A DNA stretch of 64,000 nt, taken from the NCBI RefSeq assembly GCF_022539315.1, contig NC_066313.1:23039059-23103058 (forward strand), given 5' to 3'. Shown here piece after piece: positions 25,031 through 37,200 of this stretch (position 1 is its first letter; each line of letters begins with the position of its first letter). Below the pieces are notes generated by a model that searched no databases, was not told the origin of the DNA, and worked only from the letters and a program-made list of their open reading frames with translations. The position numbers and the translations under genes are program-made. The stretch is from Serinus canaria. Lineage: Eukaryota; Chordata; Aves; Passeriformes; Fringillidae.

Positions 25031-28000
25031 ACATTAGAGCTGTGAAAGAGAGCAAAAAACAGGCAAGAGGAGAAAGCAGGAATGACACGAGATAAGAATG
25101 AAGCACATAATAAAATGCTAGATGCTGATCTTTCTCCCTCCTTTTCCTCTAATATGTGGCCTATGCAGGAGCCCTCCAACCCACAGCTACATTACTTGGC
25201 TGATGCCAGGTACTAAGGAACAGCAGCCACTGAAAGCCTTAGAAAAAGTTACTATGCCCATGGTCACTTACTGGGAAGAAACACTTGGAGGTGCATCCTG
25301 GACACAGGTTATTTTGTGCAGCCAGTACCAAACTGGAGTCATGGGCCAAACTTTCTATGATTCTAAAAAGTTTGCCTTGATTGCAAGTCAGAATTTAGTA
25401 CATCCTCCAAAGCACACTCAGGTGAGAGCTTAGAAATGTGAAGCTGAGAATCATTAAAGACAATGCACAACTTGAACTGGGCAGCCTAAGTTGGAGATAA
25501 ATGGCAAAACAAATCCTAATTCCATGCATGTAATGGTGTCATCCCAAATACATGCAAGTTCCTGTACTTCAACTGAGTGGAAGATGTAGAAATGTCAACA
25601 AAATCCTATTCCTTACTTTTTGGGCAAAGCATTAGCCCCCGGATGAACCCTCAGCCACCACGCTGACCCTGCCTGTGTGTTCTTACTCACTACTGTATGT
25701 AGCTGCCAAAACACCCAAGTCTGTGTCCTCAAGTGACAATGAGATGCCTCAGAGTCCCCAGGCCCCTCTGCTGGCGGAACAGCATCTCTATACAAACAGC
25801 ACTGTTGGGGCTGGTGTGGTTGGTGGGTTGCACATGATCCAATCTGAACTGGCACTTCCCGCTGTTAATGCACAGCTCTTGCCAAGTGCCCACCTGGCTT
25901 CTGCAGGAAACAGCTTAGCAGGCACTAGATGCTTGGCAAGAGGCTCTGCAGATTAATCTCAGTAAATTTGTATGATACATTGAGCACCAACTGCCTGATC
26001 CACGCTTACCAGCAACATGGATGATCCAGTAGTGAAGGGCCAGGGATATTCAGCAACTCACCCCAGAAAAACCCTGATACCAAAACACCTAATACACATC
26101 TTTACTTCCACCCTGAAGGAAATTATCCAGCATGTACCCCATGGTCTCCCATAAGGAAAACTCTGAGATGTAATTTATCCAGCAGAGCAGGTTTTTGATT
26201 ACTACCTCACACCATGACACTTGTGTTTAGGACTCTATCACTCCACAAACTTTCAGAAAGAACATAGGTATTTTTTCCTGAATCCCTGAGCTGAAATTAA
26301 TTTTTTTGCTTGTGCAATTGCTTTTCTGTAGGTTCACACAACTTTCACAGAAAAGAGTTTAACAAATAGAATGGATGGTGCTATGTTTGAATACCATTAT
26401 CATATGTAAACTTAAGAAGGAAATAAAAGCAGTATTAAAAAAAAATAGTAAAATTGTCTGCAAATAAAGCAATAAACAAATATATTACAGGAGCAATTTG
26501 TTGATATTGATGGTCAGGAAATAGTTGCCTTGAGCCTTAGAAATAAAAGCAACTATGCAAAACTCGGTGATATTTCCAGAAGCATGACAGTGCCTAAGAC
26601 AAGTGAAATTCAGTGAAACTCATACCCTACCCCAGGCCTCGCACAAGACCTGTTTAGAAAACTTCATTCTAAGATACAAAATAAACCAAAGCATGGATGC
26701 TCAAGATTCACAAGCTCTTTAAAGGCACAAGCAGGTACCATGCTTTGCATATTTTTAGAAATCCATCTTCACATCAGATGCCAACATATGGTCATAAAGA
26801 GGCTGGCAGGCTCTGGACAGACATCTACAGAACCCCCCAAACAAAACTCACCCCTAAAAGGTTTACAGAGAACTTTCTTTATGGGGGAGATTTCCAGAAG
26901 CTCAAATGGCACTTAGGCACAACTCTTCCATCAACTTGCAAACCTTAAAATACTAAGCAGGTAATTTAGAAGCCAAAGAGGAAAAAATACATTTGCAGAG
27001 CAATCACTTATAACTATACATCCAGTCCCAGTGCCTCTTTGTGATTCATTAATAAAGAAAACTCACAGACTAGCAGCTGTGTTCAAGAAACATTGCAACA
27101 AAGTCCATCTGAGCACCTGCACTAAATATGCCATCAGATGTCACTGCGCAGATTTGGGAGCCCTCATATTGCTAGGCTGACATCCATCTGGCCACTTTAG
27201 CACTGTTGTAGCAGCACAGAGTTGCAGTTTTTATAGCCCAGTTCTCCCATATAAACTTGATGCAGCAGGCTGTCTGAGGTGAAGATTTGTTCAGCTGCGT
27301 CATGGCTCCCTCAGACCTCGTCAAGGCAGTGTCGCTCAGCTGATCTCTTGGAGTCCCCTCCCTGTTCCCTCTGTGAGCACATAGGAAGTCTGAGGAGGGG
27401 GAAAGGTAGTAGGAGAGTGGAGGGGTATGCAATTAGAAACTATAAATCCATCAGATGGTTAAGCACCAGGGAGGAAAAAGAGCTCTTTAAACTAAGAGAT
27501 CATGTTGACATAAGAACATATGGATGTTAACTGGCCATGAACACACTGAGAGTGGAAATTAAAGAGGGGCTTTTAAAACTTCAGAGAAGTGAAATTAGAC
27601 AGGGATCACCAACTTCACTATCAGGAGAAAGCCACCCCAATCACACTGCAAATTTATGAAGGAATATTTAACAAAAGCTGAATCAGATAATTCAGAGATT
27701 TCCATGTATCCTATGTTGTATTAGAACTACCCCACACACTTACTTATGTGTCAAAGTTACCCCATACCAGTGTCTCAGAGTTTTTCCCTTGATTTATGGT
27801 TATGTACAAACACAAACAAACCACAGTACCCTGAACATCAGAACAACCACAGCTCTTTTTATAAGTCTGTTCAATATATACAGAATTACCTATTTTAAAT
27901 GTGTAGGGTATGTTTTCAAATGTATCTTTCAAAAAAACAGTACCTATTTTTAAAAAAAGAACTCAAATCCCTGAGTCCTTTGATTTTCAGGAAGACAAGC

Positions 28001-28218
28001 TCATGAGCAGCTGAGGTGCTTTTAAGGAGGTTTGTCCCTAGTTTTCAGTGCTATTTTGGGAACTTTGACTTCCCCTTCACTGTCACACAACATCGTTTTG
28101 TCCTATGCCATACTGGAAACAGTGTATTTAGCCTATTGATTCTAATGAAGCTTGAAATTCTAGGATAGATTACAAACTTTGCTCAGTTTTATCTACTCCC
28201 TTCTCCAGGCATGAGGAT
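25031..28218. other. unique non-coding DNA
   Basis: Nothing recognised. Two frames of about 100 codons (25122-25433 and 25675-25956) lack family resemblance and good splice sites on both sides. Confidence 0.45.
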
Positions 28219-28248
28219 CATGGACCATGTAACCATGGACCATGTAAT
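28219..28248. repeat. two-copy 15-bp tandem repeat of a palindromic unit
   Basis: CATGGACCATGTAAC is repeated once with one final mismatch (28219-28233 and 28234-28248). Each copy contains the palindrome CATGG-A-CCATG. Probably a small replication-slippage duplication. Confidence 0.85.
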
Positions 28249-30219
28249 GTAGAAAAATACCAATTAAAAAAAGAGAAAGATTTGCTCTTGACTTCAGCAC
28301 CATACCTACCATGTGAATTACAGACTTTATGAAAAACCCAAGCTGCAATATATTTTTGTACAGGATCTGAATAACCCACATTTCCACCTAGTCTCTTCAA
28401 ACACTAAATGAGATATCTACTTGAGTAAAAGGGGGTTTTTAATTGCAATAAGGCTTTTTCAAAAATTATTTTTAGGCTATACTCATGTTGTCAGATCATG
28501 CCTGGATTACAAACATCTTGTCATTGCCAGCATACCAGGTAACCAATCTTCAGAGGTAAGTTAGTAATTTGAATATCTAATCAGAAACCAGACATTTCAA
28601 CTGATGCAAGTGAAATTGTTGGTGAGGGACAATCACCAGAAGAGTAGTTGATGTAAACAGCAAATTGCTAATTCTGCAAACTTAATTTTTTGTTTAATCT
28701 GAGTATAACACTAACATTTTAGACATTTTCCATTTGTAAATTTTAAGACATAGGGCAGACATTGAGAGGAAGTCAATGAGGCTTACTTGAAAAACAAAGA
28801 ATTTTATCCAAAGGCAGCAAGAATTTCTGAAAATGCCCCACACTGGTTATTTAAGTCTGAACAAGGCTCAAGACACAGATCAAAAGTTCCTTCTAAATAA
28901 AAAGCCTGCTTAACCCATTTCATACCACATATCTCAACAGCAGCTGAAATACCTGTGCCTTGCCTTCCATCACCCATTTGGGGTCAGTGGGCTGACCTGA
29001 GCATGGTGCATGTTTGCCATCCAGTCCAGACTGAATGCTGTTCTTGTAATTTTACTCTGACTTACCAGATCTTCAGCAGAACTCAGCTGTCACAGTAAAG
29101 GACAGCTGCCATATGGAACATATTAAGGTTCTACCAAACAAAAAATCCCAGTGACTTCACTAATATCCTATCCTATATGAACACATAATTTTCCTTGCCA
29201 CCCAACAACAGTTTCTGAATGTTTCACACCATAGACGTTCTACCAAAACCATAACAAAAAGCACTGCTCTGCCAGGATCTTAATAATACAATCCTCACAG
29301 ACAAATAACCACTCCTTCAGCTCCAGCACACATATTGCTTGCTGCCTTCTCTGGTAGTCATAGAAGCAGTAGCCAATACCATTTGGGTGACAGGATGTTC
29401 TGACACTCGGGCATAACTTGACGAATGCTAATTACAGTGAGATACTGGTATTTATCACAGCTATGCTCAACGGCATCAAGATGTTTAACAGTTACTAGAA
29501 TTCAGAACAAGCTGTGCATGTCTACTCATGTCTCTTTTCCCCTCCCAACTTTAGCACATGCAAGCACACGACACAGCAGTTTTGTTGCCAATCCAAATTA
29601 CATAGCGATCTTACTGCAAAAAAGACCCCGAGTTAAATAACTTACCATTATTTTAAAGACAGTCAGGGGAGGATTAGAAAGCCCAAAGACTTACCTACAA
29701 AGAAAAAAAGAAAAAAAAAAAAAGAAGCAAAATTATCAGCTGAGCAAAAGCAAAAACAGAAGGTCTTCCAATAATTTGAGCTCAGAAATATCACAAAGTC
29801 TTGACAGAATACCAGGAAAAGCAGATCTAATTCCTTGCACGGATGGCCCTATGAATTAGAGAGGGCCAGTTTACCAGGTAACACTAGAAACAATGGCTAT
29901 TTTAATAATGTTTACAGGCAGGCTCAAAACAAAAGTATAATTTCCTACCCCAAGGAACTTACATTCTCATTAAAGAGCACATCAGAAAATTATCACCTGG
30001 GGAGCAGGAAAAAAATACTACTCTCCTATTTGGCTGAGAGAGCACCAGACAAATCTTATGGATTACATGGAGTACTTGTGTTAGATGTCACAGGGGAGCA
30101 ATCAAAAAATAAATATAATAAATTAGTTCCAAATTGGCTCTAAAATGTGAAGGGGGTTTATTTCCCAGGGTTATTTTGCATGCAGAAAAAAAATAGATGA
30201 AGTTTTGCAAGATTTTTCA
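28249..30219. other. unique non-coding DNA
   Basis: Nothing recognised apart from an A-rich stretch at 29700-29727. AT-rich sequence. Confidence 0.45.
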
Positions 30220-31750
30220 CTTCACAGAGTCACAGAATGGGTAAGGTTGGATGGGACCACAATTGGTTATCTGGTCCAACCTCCCAAATTAAGAAGGGTC
30301 ATCCTAGAACACAATGCACAGGAATGTACCCAGATGTTTTTGGAATATCTCCAGTGAGGAAGACTCCACAGCTCTCTCCAGGCAACCTGTTCCAGTGCCT
30401 GGTCACCTGCACATTCAGGTTCTTCCTCACGTTCAGGTGGAACTTCCTGTGTTCCAGTTTCTGCCCATTGCCTCTTGTCCCATTCAGTTCTTCTCTCACC
30501 ATTTACCCTGACTGGCAATTTTGAGGAGAAAACCACCTGCACACCCAGATCCTTGACAAACAGAGCTCTGAAATCAAGCTTTATGATTACCAATTTACCA
30601 ATACCAACCCTTGGTATTTTTATTCCCCATGTGAAAGACCAACAGGGATAACAGCCACATGTCTTCACAAGCCTTGACAACCTTTCCATGAAATCCCTGA
30701 TTTGAGCCCAAGGCAAGCAAAAAACTTCTCTGGATAACTGGTCAGGGGGGCAAATGGGTGCATATCTCCCCTGGAGCAAGGAGTCACTTCAACTGCTCAC
30801 CACTTCACCCAGGCAATCCTGTGTGGCTCAGGTCTGGGGGACTCAGCTGCTTCACTCAAAGCATTACCCATCTCCTCCTCAGCTTGGAGGGCACGAAAGC
30901 TGTTTTTAATGTCAAGCCATCAGGAGGAACACAAGTTCTATGGAGAGTGACTGTTATCCAGTTTTCCTCTCTGACTTCTGACTTGTGAGATGCAGTGCAG
31001 AGCCCACATGCATCTCCTGTGTCTGTAAAGTCTCTGAGATTATCCTCTCTCTTTCTTTATTGTCACAATTCTATGCAACCTACTTATTTCGTTGTGTATC
31101 TCCTTGTCCTGGTCACACAGCTCCTTGACAAGGACACACCTTCTGAAGAGGAGACGACTCTCAGCCCCAGCTTTCTGGACGGGCACTGGGCACTGTGCAG
31201 CCAGGGCCTGCAGAGCTACACCTGCTGTTGTGAGGTCTGGCTGGGTGGAAGCCTCTGACATCACTAGTGCAGCAGCTTCCACAGACACTGGGGAATGAGT
31301 TCTACAGCACCTAGCAACCATGGTGTAGGGAGCTCAGACTACTAACAGTGGGGAGTAGGGGCCTCTTCTTTCCCCTCAGTGTAAGCTGCTGCTCCCTGTC
31401 AGCACTTTATGCTCTGTGTTGGCCTTCCTGCAGGCAGGAGTACTTCCTGTGCTCTTCCTGCACACCTGTACTTGTGTTGCACATGCAGCCATGCCTTGCT
31501 GAGGCATCACACTCCTCCCTGTGCTCCTGGGCACTCACACTTCCCCAAAACTGCTTAAACCTGCTACAGTTGCCCTGGCAATGCCCTCATCTAGTCAACA
31601 AGGGCTGCTGGATCCTAGCTGGTCTCTCTGCTGTTACTTGGGCTTCCTTGTCTCTGGGATCCCTCTGCCCAACTCATTCCAGTGCACAGACGCCAGACCT
31701 TGCCATAGCCACCTGACTGAGGCTTTTGGTCTCAGCATGTTTAAATCTCC
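30220..31750 (-). mobile_element. CR1 LINE with internal deletion (ORF1 joined to 3' end)
   Basis: A minus-strand CR1 copy. The left end (30220-30240) is the reverse complement of the ATTCTGTGACTCTGTG-type tail. From about 30240 to 30488 it is the CR1 3' UTR and the last part of ORF2, with the standard blocks for 'GTTCCAGTGCCTGGTCACC' and 'CTTGTCCC'. From about 30490 to 31321 it is ORF1, read leftward. Nearly all of ORF2 (endonuclease and reverse transcriptase, normally close to 3 kb) is absent. Sequence right of 31321 to about 31750 is GC-richer and may be the CR1 5' leader, so that boundary is uncertain. The coding parts carry stops and frameshifts, so the copy is dead. The ORF1-to-3'-end arrangement differs from the usual simple 5' truncation. 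Confidence 0.8.
30489..31321 (-). pseudogene. CR1 ORF1 remnant (coiled coil plus GDSL esterase-like domain)
   Basis: Two readable blocks on the minus strand. The N-terminal block (31321 to 31040) starts with Met, has an STQPDLT motif, and ends in a heptad-like coiled-coil stretch with ELCDQDKEIHNEISRLHR. The second block (about 30788 to 30490) opens with SDSLLQG, which aligns with the GDSL nucleophile motif (first Gly changed to Ser), then APIC..DQLSREV.CLP.AQIRD..ERL.RLVK, and ends VQVVFSSKLPVR. These match the avian CR1 ORF1 protein as I remember it, an RNA-binding chaperone-like protein with an SGNH/GDSL esterase domain. The region between the blocks is frameshifted, a stop lies just before SDSLL, and the C-terminus is lost at the junction with the 3' end. 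It is non-functional. Confidence 0.78.
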
Positions 31751-34210
31751 TGTGGTCCCCATTGGCAACACCTATCACCACTTCAGCCTTGTGAACCACA
31801 CAGTTCTTTGTGCCACCGATCCGTGGTGCTAGGTCCATACAGAAAACCAAAGACTGCTTTGTTTGAAGGAACTAGGGTGCATCCATTATTCTTTTTTCTT
31901 GATTTTTTAACCAGAAAATGGGGAAACTTGATGGTTAAGCTACAAGCATCAAACACAGCTGAAAACCTCCTATCAATTAGGCTCCCCACCCAGGATGTCT
32001 CCCATCTTGATGCTGCAATCCACTTTTTAATTTTCATGTGGTGAATTTGACTCCTTCCCCAAGCCTGTTCTCCTATTCAATGAAATTTCACTTCTGTCCT
32101 TCAGACAACCATGCCTGTGTGCCAGAAAGAGCCATGCCAAGCTGCACAGAAAATCTACAAATGGTAACACATCTCTGTAAGGATGAGTATTTCACACTGT
32201 ATCATTGCTTCACTGAGATTTCTGAACAGAATGTAGACAATAAAATTCACAATATGAGGAAGCACTCATAATACATTTATTTTGCTGAAAAGCCTTACTT
32301 ACAGGGAGCTGGATCTAAAGATTATTGATGTTAATAGCTCAGAGTAGAAAGGAGCAACATTACAGTGAAGAGGCTACTCAAGAAGGAAAAATCACTTTTG
32401 GGGGATATATGAACCTATGTTATCAAGCCTTGACCCTTGCTTGCATATTACTGACTCAGCTTATAAACACCTGAGCAAGTGGCTTCTCAACATGGGCCCT
32501 CCTGCCTACACAAGTCCCTGTTCACTTGCACAGGAACTGCACCACAATGCACCAGCTCAGCTGTCTTGCCTGCAGTTCCAGCTGTGTGGATGTGATAGCC
32601 ACTAGCGGGGTCAACACTTCACAAATAATATTCACCCAGGACTCTTGCATGCTTTGTGCTTTCTCCATTAGTCAGCAGCACAACTATTTTACAGCGTGCC
32701 TTTTACACAGTCAGCCCCATGCACCTCAATGGGACGAAACTCATTTACTGGAGAGGAAAAAAAGTGTCTCAATAAGAAGGAGCAAGATCATGTGGTTCCT
32801 TTCAAAAGGAAAGGCTTAGGATCACTGCTTTTTGATTAATTGTATGCAAGATTGAAGAAAACAGTATGCAAAGACATAAAGGACAGAAATGGTTATTTAG
32901 AGATGGAAAAGCAGATAACACTAAAAAGCTTGTGAACACCCTAAACCCAGTCATATCTCAATGCACACATTCTCTTCAGAAATGGCCTTGCAGATATCTG
33001 GAACAGACCTCAGTGTGCAATGCATACCAGAGTCATTGAATACTTACAGATAAATATTCATAGACAATTTGTGAATAGGCAAAAGGATGAAACCTCTTGT
33101 AGTGTGTTTAGACTCACTGATAAAGGAATAGGAATAATGTCATACAGCACCATTGATCCATCAAATGGCATGGGAAATTAGGAGTAGATACTCAGTTAAA
33201 AAACATTCTCAAATAAACCAGAGACTAAAATTCAATCACACAAACTATCTAACAACTGAGAATAATGAACAAATTAGTATAAAATCAGTCTGCTCCCAGA
33301 TAACTTAAACAGAGAGGGGTGAGAAAGCATTTTAACAGCACAGTAGAGTAGAAAACATGAATGGGGATGAAAATATACCAGTTCCTCCTTGCAGGAAAAG
33401 GAAATGAGGGCAAAAAAATCTTTTCCCTGCTTACACTGCTTAAGGTCCTAACTGCTTCAGTCAGGTTATAGCAGATTTGTCCCTCATTGCACAAAATCTA
33501 AGCACAACCACCTATGAAGATCAACACTGGGTGTAATGAACAAAAACAGCACAGCACAACTTTTAACACCACATCCCCCTTGTCACAGGACACCTATCCC
33601 TCCTTGCTCCTGCTAAACTCTCCTGCCTTCCAGATAGCTCTACCCGTCAGTCAATCAAGACACTTGGTCCAGCAGCTTCTGTCTTAAGGACACTCAACAA
33701 TAGGAAAATAGAAGAGCAGCTTAGCCAGCTCTGCACAGGAGATTATTCAAAAGGTTAATTACTGAATGAAACAGAAATAGGAGATGGAAGGGGCAATGGG
33801 AAAGGGGATGGAGGAGGAAAGGAGGGAGCAAATTAGTTTCAGCTGCTAAATCCGGCTTCCCAAATCCTTTAAGTTCTTTACAATATAGGCTGAAGAAGGA
33901 GGGAACAGGATTGGGTCCAGCTGTGTTGTTCAGTGTTGTTCACTTACACGTTCGATAAAACCTCAGTAATGTTCCTCTCCTAATCCTGTGTCATTAGGAA
34001 CAAAATGGTACATCAGGAGACTATTTAGATATGAATGCCTGCAACTTCACCATCTGACCCTGCTGACTTCTCCTTTCTTCTTTCTGCTCTCTCTTTTTGT
34101 TGCTGGAACCAATTATTTTTAGAGATGTGATTTTTTTTTGGCTAGGCACTTGGCCTCCAGCACCAGGGGTTCCAAAATGACCTAGCTGGAGACCCTTATG
34201 GCCATTATTT
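31751..34210. other. unique non-coding DNA
   Basis: No gene recognised. A purine-rich stretch occurs at 33766-33829. Frames are at most 103 codons without family resemblance. Confidence 0.45.
33766..33829. repeat. purine-rich tract
   Basis: About 64 bases almost entirely A and G, G-richer than the tract at 14.1 kb, with GGAGG and GGGGA units. Confidence 0.65.
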
Positions 34211-34211
34211 A

Positions 34212-34236
34212 TTTTTTTTTGTGTGTGTATGTGTGT
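34212..34236. repeat. T-run plus short (GT)n microsatellite
   Basis: T9 (34212-34220) followed by GTGTGTGTATGTGTGT. Too short to be highly variable. Confidence 0.8.
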
Positions 34237-37200
34237 AAAGGTTGTTATTACTATAATAGTTGAGAATTAATCTGTCTATTCAGAATTTTTTTAGAAGGAA
34301 AAACAAAAACTCCAAAACAAAACAAAGAGGCATTTTCTATGGTGCCTCCAATCCCTGTTCTCCCTAGAGCTGGAGGAGTCTGGCTACTGGCTTCAATCCG
34401 AGAGGACAATTGTACTCAATAGGAGAAATTTACAATATTAAAACAAAAGCATCATGGAGCAACCAAAATAATTAAAAAATAAAACTGATATCTCTTTACT
34501 CCTAGCTGCTGGAAGGAAACAGAACTAAAAGGAGCATCTGACTGTATAATCCTCTCTTTATCCTTAGCCTTATATAAAACCCAGCTTTGGCCCTGAGCAA
34601 ATTCAGATGCAATGGAAAATCTTGTGTCAGGAACAAGCAATGCCACATGGAAAAGCCTAGCATGGAGGCAAGAGGCCAGTGGCAGTGTCATTGTGCCATC
34701 TCTTTTTTACCCCAAACCCATGCCTGTGAAAGAATTTCACCAGAGATGACTGTATATCAATGACATGAAACTACCCATGCATCATTTTTATGGCTTAAGA
34801 GATCAATACATTATCTCTTCTCATTATACTATGAAGCAAAATGAGTGCAGTCACTACCCTTAAGTCACTTGCCAGTACATGACTTAATGAGCCCTGCTTT
34901 TCATCCTCTGGTCACTATTGTACAAAGGTATTATGAGATTTCACAGGCAATCAAACTTAGTATTTCTATTAGAAATAAGGCACCAAAGTGAAGGAGGCAA
35001 ATAAATGTTTTCTCAGCTCTTTCCTGGCATTAGCTCTGCAGGCTGGTTTTGATACCATTGGGGAAAAAAGAAAAATAATCAGAGCATGTTTAGCACCTCC
35101 ACAACTTTCTAGAGAGTCATAATGTTATAGAGCCTTCTGAAACTAAAGAACCTGCCTCATTACTTATTAAAATTTAAGCAAATCATGAGGTGAAGGGGGT
35201 AATAAATAACCTTGGGGGAGAAACACTTGACAAAAGTAGGTTCCAAACTGTCATGGGCAAAAGAGTCTTGACTTTGGGAATTTCACTTAATTTGATTTAT
35301 TGCCAATTAACATAAACTTTTATTTACTCTTTCAGGCATTGGGAAACAGAGATGACAAACAATTAAACAGACACTTAAGTAAACCTCTTTCTTTGCAGTT
35401 CCCTGGGGTCTACTGTAGTACAACACATCTTCCCACACACAAGGCAGCCAGTCTCCCTTCCCTTATCATGGGCACACATTACACTCCCTCACAGCAAGCC
35501 CCTTGGGTGAGATGATGGACAGCTCAGGAGACTGCGTTGGTAGATGATGCTTTCTTGCTGCAGCTTCTTATTTCTTACTGTTTTCTTTTTCCCTTCCTTT
35601 CTGCTCGTCCCCTACCCAGGCCCTCCACAAGCTGCAGTTCCTTTTGGGTATTCCTGTTCCAGTGTGGGCCACCCATGGGAGGATGCATCTTCTCTGACAA
35701 TGTTCTCTTCCATGTGCCTCCTCCTCCTGTAACTGCTTACGTATCCCTTTCTCACTCATCCTCACATCTCCTCCTCTGTCTAGGTTGTTTTCCCCTCACA
35801 TCTCCCCACATGATCCCTGAAGAGGATGGGACAGCTCTGACTGGCCACTTTCCAACTGAGGGAAAGTTTCCATCATGGATCATGCTGGAGTGGGCAGAAG
35901 GTTTGCCCTCCAGCTACCCAAGCAGATGGTCTATCTGCACAGAGCTATCCACCACTCCAGGACCTTGCATCAATACTAAATGTGATGTTAGAAAGAGCAA
36001 AACCAGGGACATGTGCTTCATTGGGACTGCACCATTGGGACTGACCACCTAGACAACCAGATCCTTGCCACACCAATTTCCAGCCAAGGTTCTTCAGTCA
36101 CTGGAGGTATTTCATGCTGAGACGGTGGAAAACATTTTCACAGACTGGGTGATGCTCCATCAATCTTCCTTATTTATCTCCCTCCCTTCCATTCCTTCCA
36201 AAAATTCAGGCTGCAGTTGAAGTAGTAGAGGGCCGTATCCCTCAGCACAGCTTCCTTGAGTTAGTCTGCCTCCACAAACTGAAGCTCTTTTAATAGCACT
36301 GTCAATGAGAGATTGCATATCTTGTTAAGTGCTATTCAGATGCACCCACAGAAGCTCACTGCTTCAGAAACACATCTCTTCCTAATAATATAGTTGGCTA
36401 CATTATCTTATTTGAAACTAAAAACTTGAGATGATTGATGGTAGCTTAAATTCTGAATAGACAAAAATTATAGAGCAGCTTTATAATCTTTTGCATTAGT
36501 GCCCCGGGGAAATGGCTGAAGTCTTTATCACATTCAAAGGACAGCATGACTGATGCTAAACCTCCACCCTTCCAGCCAGACCAGCCTTCCATGAAGGTCT
36601 CAGGCAGCCTGGTTGGGAGTCTGCCTATAAGAATGGCTCTGAGGGCCCAGCATTTGATCATTAGGTGCCACACTTCTCATCATCCCTAACTACTGCTTGG
36701 CAGCATTCCTAACATACGTGCAACTAAGGATCAAGGAACAAAGAGAGGAAGGATGATGAAGGGAAAAGAACAGAGCAAGAAACTTCCCTTTACCTTGGGT
36801 ATAAATGGCGATTCTGCTGAGAAGTAACATGGTGTTTGCTTCCTGGACACACAAATAGCACAAAATATCTGAGGGATTATATTCTAACAGCTGTGGAAGA
36901 GCGGTTCATGAATCTCTCCCAAGGAAAAGAGCAAATACACTGGCAGCCATGAAGGGTAGGTTTGGGAGGGACTGGGCTTTTACAGCATCCCTGAAAAGAA
37001 TGAATTTCATTACATAGAGAAGTATAGATACTAAAATGGAGTAGAAATTTACTCAATCCTAAAGATCTTTTCCCAATTTGAAAAAGCAGTCCAAACTAAA
37101 GTTCTCTTTCTTAAAAGGAAGAAAAAAAAATAATGTGAAGCAAAAGGAGCCTCTCATCTAGAGAAACAGAAAGGTCAGTGAAGGCTCAAACCCCTGAAGC

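Noticed and set aside
34840..34960. TAAGTCACTTGCC block as a third MIR relic
   Set aside because: Only one block matches. The neighbouring MIR blocks are missing.
35537..36052. 171-codon open frame as a gene
   Set aside because: Pyrimidine-rich strand with overlapping open frames, no domain, no splice context, product of low-complexity Ser/Pro/Leu type.
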